64,000 bases of DNA from Microvirgula aerodenitrificans DSM 15089 (GCF_000620105.1 NZ_JHVK01000008.1:106038-170037), one strand, 5' to 3'. Counted from the stretch's first letter, positions 35,932 through 45,362 are shown. The notes: generated by a model not told the origin, from the sequence alone. A program made the numbers and translations.

Positions 35932-37011
35932 CTACCGGCCGAGCGTCAGCCGGTTGCGGCCGGCATTCTTCGACTGGTACATCGCATGGTCGGCCCGCCG
36001 GACCCAGTCGTAATCGTCGTCCAGGTGCGCCGCATAGGGCACCAGGCCGGCGCTGACCGTGCAGCCCCAGAGCGTATTGTCGACCGTCTGCAGCGCGCGG
36101 ACGCGCTCGACAATGCGCCGGGTCAGTGCCAGTGCGCCGGCCTCGTCGACCCGGTTGATGATGATGACGAACTCCTCGCCGCCATAGCGGGCGATGATGT
36201 CTTCCTGGCGCAGATGGTTTTCCAGCAGGCGGGAGAAGTTCCGCAGCACGGTGTCGCCGACCTGGTGACCATGCGTGTCATTGATGAGCTTGAAGAAGTC
36301 GAGATCCAGCAGCAGCAGGCTCGCGCCATGCCCGCCCCGCCGGCAATCGTCGAGCACCTGCTTGAGCAGCGACTCGAAATGGCGGCGGTTGTACAGGCCG
36401 GTCAGTCCGTCACGCTGGCTGATGGCCTCGAATTCGCGTGACTGCCGCGCGAGTTTTTTCGCAATGTCGTAAGTGCTCTTGCCCAGTACCAGTGTGTACA
36501 GGAACAGCAGCGGCAGGCAGGACAGCGCTTCCGCTATGCTGGTCTGCGGCGCCAGCCTGACGCCGAGCAGGGCGGCACCGGCCAGCATGCCGGCCAGCGC
36601 ACTGACCAGCCCGTACAGGAACAGGCGGACACCACCCGAGGCGATATTGTTCATGCACATCATGGCGATGATGACCGTGGACGGCATGATGTTGCCGCGC
36701 ATGGCCACCACCCAGAATCCGGCCAGGCCGATGTCGATCAGCAGGTTCCGGTATTCGGCCGCAAACGGGGAGCGGGAGCGCAACGCCCACTGGCAGGCGA
36801 GGTGTGGCCACGCATACCCGTTGAGCAGCAGCAGGACCCACAGTGCCGGTGACGCATCCAGCCCGGCCATGGTCGTGGCCACGCAGAGAAAGCCGACACC
36901 AAGGCCGAGAGTGCGCAGGCGATGGATCCGCCTGACAAAGCGGATGCCTTTTCCCGGTGAAAAACCGGCTTCTCTCGGGGGGCTGCCGGGGTGTCCTGTT
37001 GACGCTGGCAT
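35932..37011 (-). CDS. MASE2-GGDEF diguanylate cyclase
   Basis: About 359 residues. The N-terminal half carries a MASE2-like membrane sensor with several helices (RRIHRLRTLGLGVGFLCVAT, ALWVLLLLNGYAWPHLACQW). The C-terminal GGDEF domain is active-looking: RDGLTGLYNRRHFESLL and ARYGGEEFVIII (GGEEF variant). It should synthesise c-di-GMP. The start is uncertain, with ATG 37011 or 37053 or the upstream 37110. No inhibitory RxxD site was identified upstream of GGEEF. It ends one base from the end of the + strand chemotaxis gene. Confidence 0.9.
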   Translation of the reverse strand: MPASTGHPGSPPREAGFSPGKGIRFVRRIHRLRTLGLGVGFLCVATTMAGLDASPALWVLLLLNGYAWPHLACQWALRSRSPFAAEYRNLLIDIGLAGFWVVAMRGNIMPSTVIIAMMCMNNIASGGVRLFLYGLVSALAGMLAGAALLGVRLAPQTSIAEALSCLPLLFLYTLVLGKSTYDIAKKLARQSREFEAISQRDGLTGLYNRRHFESLLKQVLDDCRRGGHGASLLLLDLDFFKLINDTHGHQVGDTVLRNFSRLLENHLRQEDIIARYGGEEFVIIINRVDEAGALALTRRIVERVRALQTVDNTLWGCTVSAGLVPYAAHLDDDYDWVRRADHAMYQSKNAGRNRLTLGR

Positions 37012-37246
37012 GAATGGTTCGTGGTGCCTGTTCTTTGACGCAGGCAGGAACATAGCATGTCCGGACACGCCATTTCGCGCATCTTTTGATTTGTCATATG
37101 CCGAAAACATTCCGGCATGGCTGCCGTCCTGTCCGGGGCGTGATGTTGCATTCAGAAATTGGAGTGATAACTATAGGAATATTCTGACTTTATGAAGAAT
37201 TTGCTGAGCCGATAGTCTGGCAATTCTCCAGACGGAATGCCATGAC

Positions 37247-37618
37247 ATGTACTATCACCACCAGCGCACGTTTCTGAACCGCGGCGACCTCATCAGGGTC
37301 GCCTGCTCGCAGGCGCGCAAAATCTGGCTGCTGGATGACGTCGATTACGCGGATCTGGAAGCCGGCCTGGTACGGAGGATGAACGGCGGGCGCCATCCGC
37401 TGCGCGTGGTCCAGTTCACCGTGGCCGCCAGAGGCTACTGGAACCTGCTGATCGAGGCGGAGGAGCCCCGCTTTCCGGTCAGCTATTCGCTGGAACTGTT
37501 CGGGCGCGATGGCCGGCGGCAGGCAATGAAAAACCCGCCTGGCGGCGGGTTCTCGGCACATTTCGACCCTAGCGGGCGGCATCTGCCTTTTGCAGGATGT
37601 CGTACAGCTGGTCCTTGA
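37247..37618 (+). CDS. DUF1883 domain protein
   Basis: 123 residues with a DUF1883 core: MYYHHQRTFLNRGDLIRVAC, WLLDDVDYADLEAGL, and FTVAARGYWNLLIEAE. The function is unknown. The domain ends near residue 87 (SYSLELFGRDG). The remaining ~35 residues run through a - strand transcription terminator and past the stop codon of the ydcH-like gene on the other strand, so the true stop may be a late readthrough or the tail may be non-functional. ATG 37247 is preferred over an out-of-frame ATG at 37242. Confidence 0.75.
   Translation: MYYHHQRTFLNRGDLIRVACSQARKIWLLDDVDYADLEAGLVRRMNGGRHPLRVVQFTVAARGYWNLLIEAEEPRFPVSYSLELFGRDGRRQAMKNPPGGGFSAHFDPSGRHLPFAGCRTAGP
37529..37551 (-). terminator. intrinsic terminator of the YdcH-like gene, inside the DUF1883 frame
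   Basis: On the - strand AACCCGCC-GCCA-GGCGGGTT is followed by a T-run. It lies 18 bases after the YdcH-like stop. The same bases encode residues ~95-102 of the DUF1883 frame on the + strand. Confidence 0.75.
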
Positions 37619-37790
37619 GCCTGAGTTTTTCCTTCTTCAGCGATTCCAGGGCCTCACGGCTGCCCGGTTCGATCTTCGCCTCGATATTCTTGATCTGCTG
37701 GTCCATTTCGTTGTGCTTGTCGAACAGCTTTTCAAAATGACCATTTTCGCTTTTGAGCCGGGAAATCAGTTCTCTGTACTCTGGAAACAT
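37569..37790 (-). CDS. YdcH/DUF465 family small coiled-coil protein
   Basis: 73 residues, entirely helical: FPEYRELISRLKSENGHFEK then DQQIKNIEAKIEPGSREA and KLRLKDQLYDILQ. It matches the YdcH/DUF465 family of short charged proteins. The function is unknown. It is a single gene ended by its own hairpin. Confidence 0.9.
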   Translation of the reverse strand: MFPEYRELISRLKSENGHFEKLFDKHNEMDQQIKNIEAKIEPGSREALESLKKEKLRLKDQLYDILQKADAAR

Positions 37791-37922
37791 GGGTTCTCCT
37801 TTATTTGCCGACGGGGACTTTTATCTGTTTGTCCCAGTCTGGTCAGTCGCATGGACAAGCGTCAATGCAATCTACCGGGCCCGTTGATGCAGGTCAATCG
37901 ACTTCCCGGCCGTCGGCACGCC

Positions 37923-39542
37923 TCACTTCATCAGCGTCGCCATCTGGGTGAACAGCCAGTACAGGCTGCCCGACAGCACGATGGCGGCCGGCATGGTCAG
38001 CACCCAGGCCAGCATCAGGTTGCGGATGGTGCACATCTGCAGACCGGACTTGTTGGCGGCCATGGTGCCGGCGATGCCGGACGACAGCACATGGGTGGTC
38101 GACACCGGCAGGCCGTACATGTCGGCCGCGCCGATGGTCATCATGGCGACCAGCTCGGCCGACGCGCCTTGCGCATAGGTCAGGTGCGACTTTCCGATCT
38201 TCTCGCCGACGGTGACCACGATCCGCTTCCAGCCGACCATGGTGCCAAGCCCCAGCGCGATGGCGACCGCCACCTTCACCCACGACGGAATGAAGCGGAT
38301 GCTGTTGTCGATCTGTTTCTTGATGGCGGCCAGCCGCTCGCTGGTCACCGCGTCGAAATGCACGGTCTTGTCCTTCTGCAGCAGACGGATCGCTTCCGAG
38401 GTCAGGTACATGTCGTTGCGCAGTGCCGAACTGGCCTCGGTCGGCACCGATGCCAGCGAGCCGTAGGCCTTGACCTGCTGGCCGATGCTGCCGATCACGG
38501 CGGCCAGGGCCGGGCCCAGCTCGGCGTGCGACTGCTTGGACTCGACGAAATCGGCCAGCACCTTGCGGGCATCGGGCGTCGCCGGCGGGGTGACCGACAG
38601 CGACTGCTGGGTATTGCGGGCCAGCACCACGAACTGCTCGACCTGGCCTGCCGGGATGCTGCGGTTCAGCGCATAGGCCATCGGCAGCGTGCCGACCAGA
38701 ATCAGCATGATCAGGCCCATGCCCTTCTGGCCGTCATTGGAACCGTGCGCGAACGACACGCCGGTACAGGTCAGGATCAGCAGGCCGCGAATCCACAGCG
38801 GCGGCGGTGTCTTGCCCTTCGGTTCTTCATACAGCGCCTTGTTCCTGACCCACTTGCGCAGCACCAGCAACAGCAGCGCGGCACAGCCGAAGCCGACCAG
38901 CGGCGACAGCAGCAGCGAGTAGCCGACCTTGGTGGCCTGGGCCCAGTCGATGCCGTTGGCGCCATCGCGGCCGTGCATCAGCGCATTGGCGATGCCGACG
39001 CCGATGATCGAACCGATCAGCGTGTGCGACGACGAGGCCGGCAGGCCGAACCACCAGGTGCCGAGATTCCACAGGATGGCGGCAATCAGCAGCGCGAACA
39101 CCATGGCGAAGCCCGAACTGGAGCCGACCTGCAGGATCAGTTCGACCGGCAGCAGGGAAATGATGCCGTAGGCCACCGCCCCGCTGGACAGCAGCACGCC
39201 GAGGAAATTGAAGAAACCTGACCAGACCACCGCGACATTCGGCGAGAGCGAATGGGTATAGATCACCGTGGCGACGGCATTGGCCGTGTCATGGAAGCCG
39301 TTGACGAATTCGAAACCCAGTGCGATCAGCAGCGCCAGGCCGAGCGCCAGATAGGGTAACCATGAAGTGACTTTCACCCCGGTCTCGTTCATGTCGGCCA
39401 CCACGTTGTAACCGGTGAACAGCAGACCGCCGACCAGCAGGCCGATAAAGACGAAAGTGGAAAGCAGACCAGGTTTCTGGTCATGCACGGGCATCGAAGA
39501 CAGCGAAGGGGCGGGCGCGGCAGGCGCGGCGGAGGAGGGCAT
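37923..39542 (-). CDS. pitA: inorganic phosphate transporter, Pit family
   Basis: 539-residue inner-membrane low-affinity phosphate transporter. The duplicated PiT signature is visible: GFEFVNGFHDTANAVATVIYT in the first half and SFAHGSNDGQKGMGLI in the second, with the internal WWFGLPASSSHTLIGSIIG and ADMYGLPVSTTHVLSSGIAG. About ten membrane helices surround a ~150-residue cytoplasmic loop (VVLARNTQQSLSV to IRFIPSW). The N-terminal Ala/Pro-rich tail (~20 residues) is unusual. No phoU-like partner nearby. Symbol by similarity only. Confidence 0.94.
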   Translation of the reverse strand: MPSSAAPAAPAPSLSSMPVHDQKPGLLSTFVFIGLLVGGLLFTGYNVVADMNETGVKVTSWLPYLALGLALLIALGFEFVNGFHDTANAVATVIYTHSLSPNVAVVWSGFFNFLGVLLSSGAVAYGIISLLPVELILQVGSSSGFAMVFALLIAAILWNLGTWWFGLPASSSHTLIGSIIGVGIANALMHGRDGANGIDWAQATKVGYSLLLSPLVGFGCAALLLLVLRKWVRNKALYEEPKGKTPPPLWIRGLLILTCTGVSFAHGSNDGQKGMGLIMLILVGTLPMAYALNRSIPAGQVEQFVVLARNTQQSLSVTPPATPDARKVLADFVESKQSHAELGPALAAVIGSIGQQVKAYGSLASVPTEASSALRNDMYLTSEAIRLLQKDKTVHFDAVTSERLAAIKKQIDNSIRFIPSWVKVAVAIALGLGTMVGWKRIVVTVGEKIGKSHLTYAQGASAELVAMMTIGAADMYGLPVSTTHVLSSGIAGTMAANKSGLQMCTIRNLMLAWVLTMPAAIVLSGSLYWLFTQMATLMK

Positions 39543-39720
39543 CGGAGGCGTGTTAGGGGAGTAACCCGTTATAATCCTCCACTAATATTGCACTTTTGTT
39601 GCAGTGAGTTTACAGCGCAAAATTCATTCTGCTTGACAGATCGCAAACCGGTGTCTGAAAAGGGAATTTTCCGGCGGGTGCCGTTCCCCGCAGCCGAGCC
39701 GGCTGCGGGGAAATCGCGCG

Positions 39721-40530
39721 TCAGACGCTGGCGCGCAGGATCTTGTTCAGCATGCCGCGGATGGTGCGGGTCTCGAACGGCTTGTCGCAGATGGCCGAAA
39801 CACCGGCATCCATGACGGCGGCCAGCCGGCCATTGTCGTGTTCGCTGGATACCATCATCACCGGCACCGAGCTCTGCATGCTGTGCTGGCGGATGAAGTC
39901 CACCAGTTGCAGCCCGTCGACTTCGGGCATGTTGTAGTCGGTGATGACCAGGTCGAACAGCGTCTGTTCCAGCAGCGGGATGGCTGCACTGCCGTCGGTG
40001 GCTTCCACGATGCGCTGGAAACCGAGCCGTTCGAGCACGGTGCGGATATGGCGGCGCGCGGTCAGGCTGTCATCGACGACCAGCACGGCCAGGTCGGCCA
40101 GGTCGATATCGTTGTCACCGCTGTCATCATCCTCGGCATTGATGAAGTCGATGGTGTTGTCGAGCGCCTTGCGCAACTGGGCTACATCGAACGGCTTGGG
40201 CAGGATCGCCATGCAGCCGGCCTGGCGGATCGGATCGAGGTAGCGCGCCTTGGTTTCGCTGGAGACCAGGATGAACGGCAGGTGAGTGGCGTCGGTTTCA
40301 CTCTCGCGCAGCTGGTACACCAGCTCGGTGCCGGTGGCATCGGGCAGGTAGAGCGCGCTGATCAGTACATCCGGCGCCGGTGCCTCGGCCACGCGCTTCA
40401 GCGCACTGGCCGCGTCGCCGACCGTTTCGACTTGCGTGATGCCCAGCTCGGCCAGCAGTTGGACAATGATGTGGCTTTGCAGATTGGATGGTTCTACCAG
40501 GCACACACGCAAATGTTGCAGCTCCAGCAT
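39721..40530 (-). CDS. tandem receiver (REC-REC) protein, first domain degenerate
   Basis: 269 residues in two receiver domains. The second has the full acidic pocket (VVDDSLTARR, LVITDYNMPEVDG) and a Lys (CDKPFE). In the first, the acidic pair reads VEPS and the phosphoacceptor position is Ala in DVLISALYLPD, so it cannot be phosphorylated there and is likely structural. No output domain, so it may act as a phosphate sink or adaptor for chemotaxis or c-di-GMP proteins. ATG 40530 follows AGGAGGAATCC. Confidence 0.92.
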   Translation of the reverse strand: MLELQHLRVCLVEPSNLQSHIIVQLLAELGITQVETVGDAASALKRVAEAPAPDVLISALYLPDATGTELVYQLRESETDATHLPFILVSSETKARYLDPIRQAGCMAILPKPFDVAQLRKALDNTIDFINAEDDDSGDNDIDLADLAVLVVDDSLTARRHIRTVLERLGFQRIVEATDGSAAIPLLEQTLFDLVITDYNMPEVDGLQLVDFIRQHSMQSSVPVMMVSSEHDNGRLAAVMDAGVSAICDKPFETRTIRGMLNKILRASV

Positions 40531-40739
40531 GGATTCCTCCTGACGGGGTGATAAATGGCGTGACACTAGCCGTTATGACGTTGGCACGCCAGCCGTCAAC
40601 GCAAACAAAGCGCACTTTATATCGGTGTGGCCACGGGAAAAAGAAGCGCGTCCGGATGACGACAGTTGTGGCCGCGGATTCAAGTTTACCGGAAGCTGAC
40701 CGATCTGATCTGTACAGGGACTTCTTTTGGAGAGCAGGC

Positions 40740-41351
40740 ATGAGCACCCCCAGCATCAATTCGGCAACGACCCCTTCCTGGTCGGCGAACACCCCGGGGG
40801 CGAGCACGGCTGCAACGCCCGAAGGCACGACCGCCAGCGCACCGGTCACCGCCGCCGGCGCGGCCCATGCCGTGCGCCAGCAAACCAACATGCAGATCCT
40901 GCAGTCGTCGGTCGACCTGTCGGTCAAATCCGGCGACCGCTCGCAGGAACTGGTGTTCCGCACCGCCATCGAAGCGCTGAACGAGGTGCTGGCGCCAACA
41001 GCCGGGCCGAATGCCATCCAGAACGCGATGAGCCAGGACAATTCGGCCGAAGCCACCGCCAGCCGCATCCTGAAACTGTCGACCGGTTTCTTCGGCGCCT
41101 ATGCCGCGCAGCATCCCGGCGAAGATCCGGACCAGGTCGCCAGCCAGTTCGTCGACCTGATCCGCGGTGGCTTCGAGCGCGGCTTCAAGGAAGCCAGCAA
41201 GATCCTCGACGGGCTGGGCGTGCTGGGGGGCGATATCGCCAGCGGCATCAACAAGACCTATGAGCTGGTCCACAAGGGACTGGACGATTTCCTCGCCGCG
41301 AACACCCGTGCCGGCAAGGACACGGCGGCGGCGCCGACCAGCGCAAACTGA
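40740..41351 (+). CDS. DUF5610 domain protein
   Basis: 203 residues. The first ~45 residues are Ala/Thr/Pro-rich and probably disordered. The rest matches DUF5610-like sequence (SVDLSVKSGDRSQELVFRTA, STGFFGAYAAQHPGEDPDQV, GVLGGDIASGINKTYELVHK). Such proteins resemble flagellar or motility-associated factors in some genomes, but the function is unknown. ATG 40740 follows GGAGAGCAGGC. It is ended by the hairpin at 41375-41399. Confidence 0.82.
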   Translation: MSTPSINSATTPSWSANTPGASTAATPEGTTASAPVTAAGAAHAVRQQTNMQILQSSVDLSVKSGDRSQELVFRTAIEALNEVLAPTAGPNAIQNAMSQDNSAEATASRILKLSTGFFGAYAAQHPGEDPDQVASQFVDLIRGGFERGFKEASKILDGLGVLGGDIASGINKTYELVHKGLDDFLAANTRAGKDTAAAPTSAN

Positions 41352-41374
41352 CCCGACATGGCAGTAACCTTGAT

Positions 41375-41399
41375 GACCCGCGCTTGCGCGGGTCTTTTT
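41375..41399 (+). terminator. intrinsic terminator after the DUF5610 gene
   Basis: GACCCGCGC-TT-GCGCGGGTC stem followed by TTTTT, 24 bases after the stop codon. Confidence 0.85.
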
Positions 41400-41486
41400 C
41401 GTCGCACATCCGTCAAACAGATTGTCCCTTGTCAATGTCATGCGCGGTGATACCATCGTCGGCCTTGCAAATCGGGAAACTGCATC

Positions 41487-42395
41487 ATGCTGTCAGGCCA
41501 GGGCGTACTGTTATCAGTCACGGCATCGCTGATCTTCGCCGTCCTCGGCTGGTATTCCACGCTGCTGGTGCCGCTGCACGGGCTGGAAATTGTTGCCTGG
41601 CGCATTGTCTGGACCGTGCCGGGCATGCTGGTGGTGCTCGGCCTGCTGCGCCATCAGCGCAAGTTTGCCACCACGCTGGGCCGGCTCCGGCACGAGCCGC
41701 TGCTGTGGCTGGTGCTGCCGGTCAACGGCTTCCTGCTTGGCGTGCAGCAGTGGCTGTTCATGTGGGCACCGCTGGAAGGGCGGCTGCTGGAAGTCACTCT
41801 CGGCTATTTCCTGCTGCCGCTGGTGATGGTGATGGTCGGTTTTCTGTTTTACCGCGAGCGGCCTGGGCGGCTGCAGTGGGTGGCGGTGACGCTGGCCTGC
41901 CTCGGCGTGCTGCACGAGCTGGTCGTGACCCAGGCGTTTTCCTGGGTGACGCTGGTCACTGCGCTGGGCTATCCGCCGTACCTGATGCTGCGCCGCGCGG
42001 TGCATCTTGATCCGGTCAGCGGTTTTCTGCTGGAAACGCTGGTCATCCTGCCGTTCGCTGCGCTGGCGATCTACCTGACGCCAGCCGCGACCGGAGCGCT
42101 GTCGGCCCGTCCCGTCCTGTGGCTGCTGCTGCCGTTCCTCGGCGTGATGACGGCGGCGGCGTTTGCCGCCTACCTTGGCGCCAGCAAACTGCTGCCGATC
42201 AGCATGCTCGGCATTCTCGGCTATGTGGAACCGGTCCTGCTGTTCGTGATTTCGCTGCTGTTCCTTGGCGAACCGTTTACCGCCGCCGGACTCGGCACTT
42301 ACGGGCCGATCTGGCTGGCGGTTCTGCTGACCTGCGGCCACAGTGCGATCGTGCTGCGCCGCCAGCAACGGACGGCGCGGCAAGCGGCGGCCTGA
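41487..42395 (+). CDS. rarD: RarD/EamA-type transporter
   Basis: 302-residue inner-membrane protein with ten predicted helices, the RarD branch of the EamA drug/metabolite transporter superfamily. Typical parts: SLIFAVLGWYSTLLVPLHGLE near the start, AWRIVWTVPGML, NWG-like FLLGVQQWLFMW, and the second repeat AAFAAYLGASKLLPISMLG. Linked to chloramphenicol sensitivity in E. coli, but the substrate is unknown. It follows its own short upstream region with the DUF5610 terminator. Confidence 0.92.
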   Translation: MLSGQGVLLSVTASLIFAVLGWYSTLLVPLHGLEIVAWRIVWTVPGMLVVLGLLRHQRKFATTLGRLRHEPLLWLVLPVNGFLLGVQQWLFMWAPLEGRLLEVTLGYFLLPLVMVMVGFLFYRERPGRLQWVAVTLACLGVLHELVVTQAFSWVTLVTALGYPPYLMLRRAVHLDPVSGFLLETLVILPFAALAIYLTPAATGALSARPVLWLLLPFLGVMTAAAFAAYLGASKLLPISMLGILGYVEPVLLFVISLLFLGEPFTAAGLGTYGPIWLAVLLTCGHSAIVLRRQQRTARQAAA

Positions 42396-42402
42396 GGCCG
42401 GC

Positions 42403-42852
42403 TCAGGCGCTGCGCACCATCAGCACCGGGACCGGGCTGTTGCGCAGTACCATCTCGGCATCGCTGCCCATCAGCAAGCGGGTCAGACCGCGGCGGCCAT
42501 GGGTGCCCATGACGATCATGTCGGCCGGCCAGCGTCGCGCCTGCTCGACAATCAGGTCGGCGACGGTCGGTGCCGTACATTCGAACAGCTCGGTTTCGAC
42601 CTTGATGCCGGCTGCCGTGGCCAGCGCCAGCGCCTGCTCGAGAATGGTCTTGCCGGCCTCGCGCAGCGCGGCGGTGTGACTGGCGGCATTGCCGCCACCA
42701 AGGTCGTTCATCGCGATATAGGCGACCATCGGGTCGATAATGTGCACGAGCTTCAGCGTGGCATTCAGGCTCTGGGCGAGGTTGATGGCTTCGCGCAGGC
42801 CATGACTGGCTTCCGGACTGCCATCGACGGGCACGAGAATGTGTTGGTACAT
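42403..42852 (-). CDS. universal stress protein UspA family (second copy)
   Basis: 149 residues from ATG 42852 (MYQHILVPVDGSPEASHGLR). The nucleotide-binding G-x2-G-x9-G(S/T) signature is GTHGRRGLTRLLMGSDAEM. It is paralogous to 33194-33664, with similar ends (SPVPVLMVR). Frame extends upstream to 42981 but that part is not USP-like. Convergent with rarD, 7 bases apart. Confidence 0.93.
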   Translation of the reverse strand: MYQHILVPVDGSPEASHGLREAINLAQSLNATLKLVHIIDPMVAYIAMNDLGGGNAASHTAALREAGKTILEQALALATAAGIKVETELFECTAPTVADLIVEQARRWPADMIVMGTHGRRGLTRLLMGSDAEMVLRNSPVPVLMVRSA

Positions 42853-42974
42853 GGTCGGGCTTTCTGCTGGGTGGCAAAGGGGGGCGCACGGACCGGAGCG
42901 GTTCGCGCGGATAACGAACGATTGTACGCCGGCCACCCCGGGCCGGGTACGCATGAACAGGAAAGAAAAGAACG

Positions 42975-43214
42975 ATGGCATCCCCGTCCCTGCTGAACCA
43001 GCAACAGATCCAGGCCCTGGCCGTGGACGTCCAGCGCTACCTGCGCGATTCCCTGGAAGTGGAACTCGGCCAGTTCGACGTTCAGTTCCTGCTTGATTTC
43101 ATCATCGACAAGGCCGGGCGCGAAATCTACAACCAGGCACTGAATGATGCGCAGACGGCGCTGGCCGGCCGGCTGGAATCACTGCAGGCGGCGATCTGGG
43201 ACCTGGAGAAATAA
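42975..43214 (+). CDS. DUF2164 family protein
   Basis: 79 residues matching DUF2164: QIQALAVDVQRYLRDSLEVE then LGQFDVQFLLDFIIDKAGRE and YNQALNDAQ. Unknown function, helical, cytoplasmic. ATG 42975 follows AAGAAAAGAACG. It is convergent with the TonB receptor gene 8 bases beyond. Confidence 0.88.
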   Translation: MASPSLLNQQQIQALAVDVQRYLRDSLEVELGQFDVQFLLDFIIDKAGREIYNQALNDAQTALAGRLESLQAAIWDLEK

Positions 43215-43221
43215 GCCCGGG

Positions 43222-45321
43222 CTAGAGATCCACGGTCATCGTCAGCCGGGCGCTGCGCGGTGCACCGACCGACAGATAGGTCTTGCTGCTGCCGGCGCCG
43301 CCTGCCCAGTAGCGCTTGTCGCCGGCATTGTCGACGTTCAGCTGCCAGGCGGTGCGCTGGCCGAACAGTCGCCGCTGGTAGCGCGCGCCCAGCCCGAACA
43401 GCGTGTAGCCGCCGACCCAGGCCTGGTTGGCGTGATTGACCGGGCGCCTGCCGGTGTAATAGGCCCCGCCATTGACCGACAGACCGGGCAGGGCAGAAAC
43501 CGTGTAGCGGGCGAACAGGCTGGCGGTCCAGGCCGGGGTGTTCGCCGGCACATTGCCGTCCGGGTGTCCGGTGTGCCGCAACCGGGCCTGCAGCCACTGC
43601 GCCGATGCCTGCAGCGACCAGTCGCGCGCCAGCGCGCCCTGCAGCGAGGCTTCCAGCCCGCGATAGTGCTCGCGCCCCTCTTGAACGAATACCCGGCGCG
43701 TGTCCAGATAGGCGGCAGGCCGCTCGATGGCGAACAGCGCACTGGAAAACTGCAGCGCCTTTTCGCCGCCGGCCCGCCAGCCGAGTTCGGTCTGCTTGCT
43801 GATGCCGGGGGGCATCAGCTGGTAGCGGTTGACCGCCTCGGGGGGCGTACGTGCGCCCTGTTCGAGACCGCTGGCGTGTGATGCGTACAGCGTCATGTCC
43901 GGGGTCGGCCTGAACAGGGCGGCAAACAGCGGCGTGCTCAGGCTGGCAGTGTAGCGACTGTCGGCGCGGTGGCTGCGGTAGTCGGTATGGCGCAGGCCAG
44001 CAACCAGTTGCCAGCGTGGCGACAGGGTCAGCCGGTCCATTGCATACAGTCCGCGATCGCTGGTGTGGATGGCCGGGTTGCGCCGGATTCCCCGGGCCGG
44101 GAGCCATGGCAGTTCACTCGGGTGGTACAGGTTCTGGCGGGTCTGGAAGCTGTCCGCGTCGAAAGCGGCCTGGGTCAGGCGGCTTTGCGCGTAACCGGCG
44201 ATCAGCTCGTGCCTGAGCGGGCCGGTCTGCAACTGGCCGACCAGTTGCGTGCGCAGCAGGCGGCTGTGCCACTCTCCGCGCTGGCGCTGGCCGCTCAGTC
44301 TGCCGTCGCCACTGTGGATGTCGTAGCCGTCAAGCTGGGTGGCGGCGCGCCGGCGCGAGGCTTCGGTGCCGCCGGTTTCCAGGGTCAGCATCCAGTTGTC
44401 GCTGAGGCTGTAGTCGGCGCGCAGCAACAGGTTGTCCGCCTGGCCGTCGAATACGGCCCAGCGCGGTGCCAGGCGCTGCTTCGGGTCGGGCAGGGCCGGC
44501 AGGGCGATGCGGCCGTTGCGGGCTTTCGGCACGATCAGACTGGTCTGTTCGGTGATCTTCTTGCGGTAGTGTTCGATGTCGGCCTTCAGGTTCAGGCGCT
44601 CGCTGGCCTTCCAGTCCAGTGCCAGGCTGGCCAGCTCGCGCCGCCCGTCGACGCCGTTGATGGCGGAACGCAGCGTGCCGCCGACCGCATTGATGCGCAC
44701 CCCGTACTGCTGCCGTTCGCCGAAGCGGCGGCCCAGATCGGCCGACAGCAGTGTGCCGCCGTTGTCGTCCAGCGTCAGCCCGGCACGGCTGACCGGCGTG
44801 AAGCCGGCGCGCTTGCTCACCAGGTTGACGATGCCGGCCGGGGTGGTGAAGCCGTAGTACAGCGCCGACACGCCCTTCAGGACCTCGACCCGCTCCTTGT
44901 TTTCCAGCGGGGTGCCGACCAGGTTGATCAGCGGCAGCGAACCATTCAGCCGATAGTTGCTGCGGTTTTCCAGCGTGATGCCGCGAATGGCAAGGTGATC
45001 GAAGGTATCGCCGGCCAGCTGCTGGCGGGTGACACCGGCGGTATTGCGCAGCGCGTCATGAATGCCGGTGGCGGCCTGCGCGTCGAGGACCTCGCGCGTG
45101 ACCACGTTGACGGTGGCCGGTACCTCCAGGATGGAGGCGCCGCGGAAGGTGCCGACTTCGACCGTGTCGGCGAGAAAGCCGCGCTGGCGTTCGTCGCTGA
45201 CGGTGACGTGTTCCAGCGTAGCGGCTGGGTCGTCGGCCATGGCGGTGGCCGGGAAGGCCAGGCTCAGCGCCAGCAGCAGCGGTGACAGCGGGACCGGGTG
45301 GGGCCGGGCAAGTACGTTCAT
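43222..45321 (-). CDS. TonB-dependent siderophore receptor
   Basis: 699-residue outer-membrane receptor for ferric siderophores. Signal peptide ends near ATAMA (residue 28). The plug has VPATVNVVTREVLDAQAATG, IRGI, LPLINLVGTPLENKERVEVL and VSALYYGFTTPAGIVNLVSK. The barrel ends in the aromatic-terminated strand region (RLTMTVDL). The plug resembles FhuE/FiuA-type receptors; the ligand is not resolvable. A Fur box 23-41 bases upstream indicates iron repression. It lies 0.7 kb from the hmuUV genes, which may serve a different ligand. Confidence 0.94.
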   Translation of the reverse strand: MNVLARPHPVPLSPLLLALSLAFPATAMADDPAATLEHVTVSDERQRGFLADTVEVGTFRGASILEVPATVNVVTREVLDAQAATGIHDALRNTAGVTRQQLAGDTFDHLAIRGITLENRSNYRLNGSLPLINLVGTPLENKERVEVLKGVSALYYGFTTPAGIVNLVSKRAGFTPVSRAGLTLDDNGGTLLSADLGRRFGERQQYGVRINAVGGTLRSAINGVDGRRELASLALDWKASERLNLKADIEHYRKKITEQTSLIVPKARNGRIALPALPDPKQRLAPRWAVFDGQADNLLLRADYSLSDNWMLTLETGGTEASRRRAATQLDGYDIHSGDGRLSGQRQRGEWHSRLLRTQLVGQLQTGPLRHELIAGYAQSRLTQAAFDADSFQTRQNLYHPSELPWLPARGIRRNPAIHTSDRGLYAMDRLTLSPRWQLVAGLRHTDYRSHRADSRYTASLSTPLFAALFRPTPDMTLYASHASGLEQGARTPPEAVNRYQLMPPGISKQTELGWRAGGEKALQFSSALFAIERPAAYLDTRRVFVQEGREHYRGLEASLQGALARDWSLQASAQWLQARLRHTGHPDGNVPANTPAWTASLFARYTVSALPGLSVNGGAYYTGRRPVNHANQAWVGGYTLFGLGARYQRRLFGQRTAWQLNVDNAGDKRYWAGGAGSSKTYLSVGAPRSARLTMTVDL

Positions 45322-45343
45322 GCTTTCCCTGCAGATCTCATTT

Positions 45344-45362
45344 CGTAATGAGAATCATTTCA
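45344..45362. promoter_or_regulatory. Fur box upstream of the TonB receptor
   Basis: The 19-mer contains TAATGAGAATCATT and matches the Fur consensus at 13 positions. It lies 23-41 bases before the receptor start codon, consistent with repression by the Fur protein encoded at 49095-49535. Confidence 0.75.
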
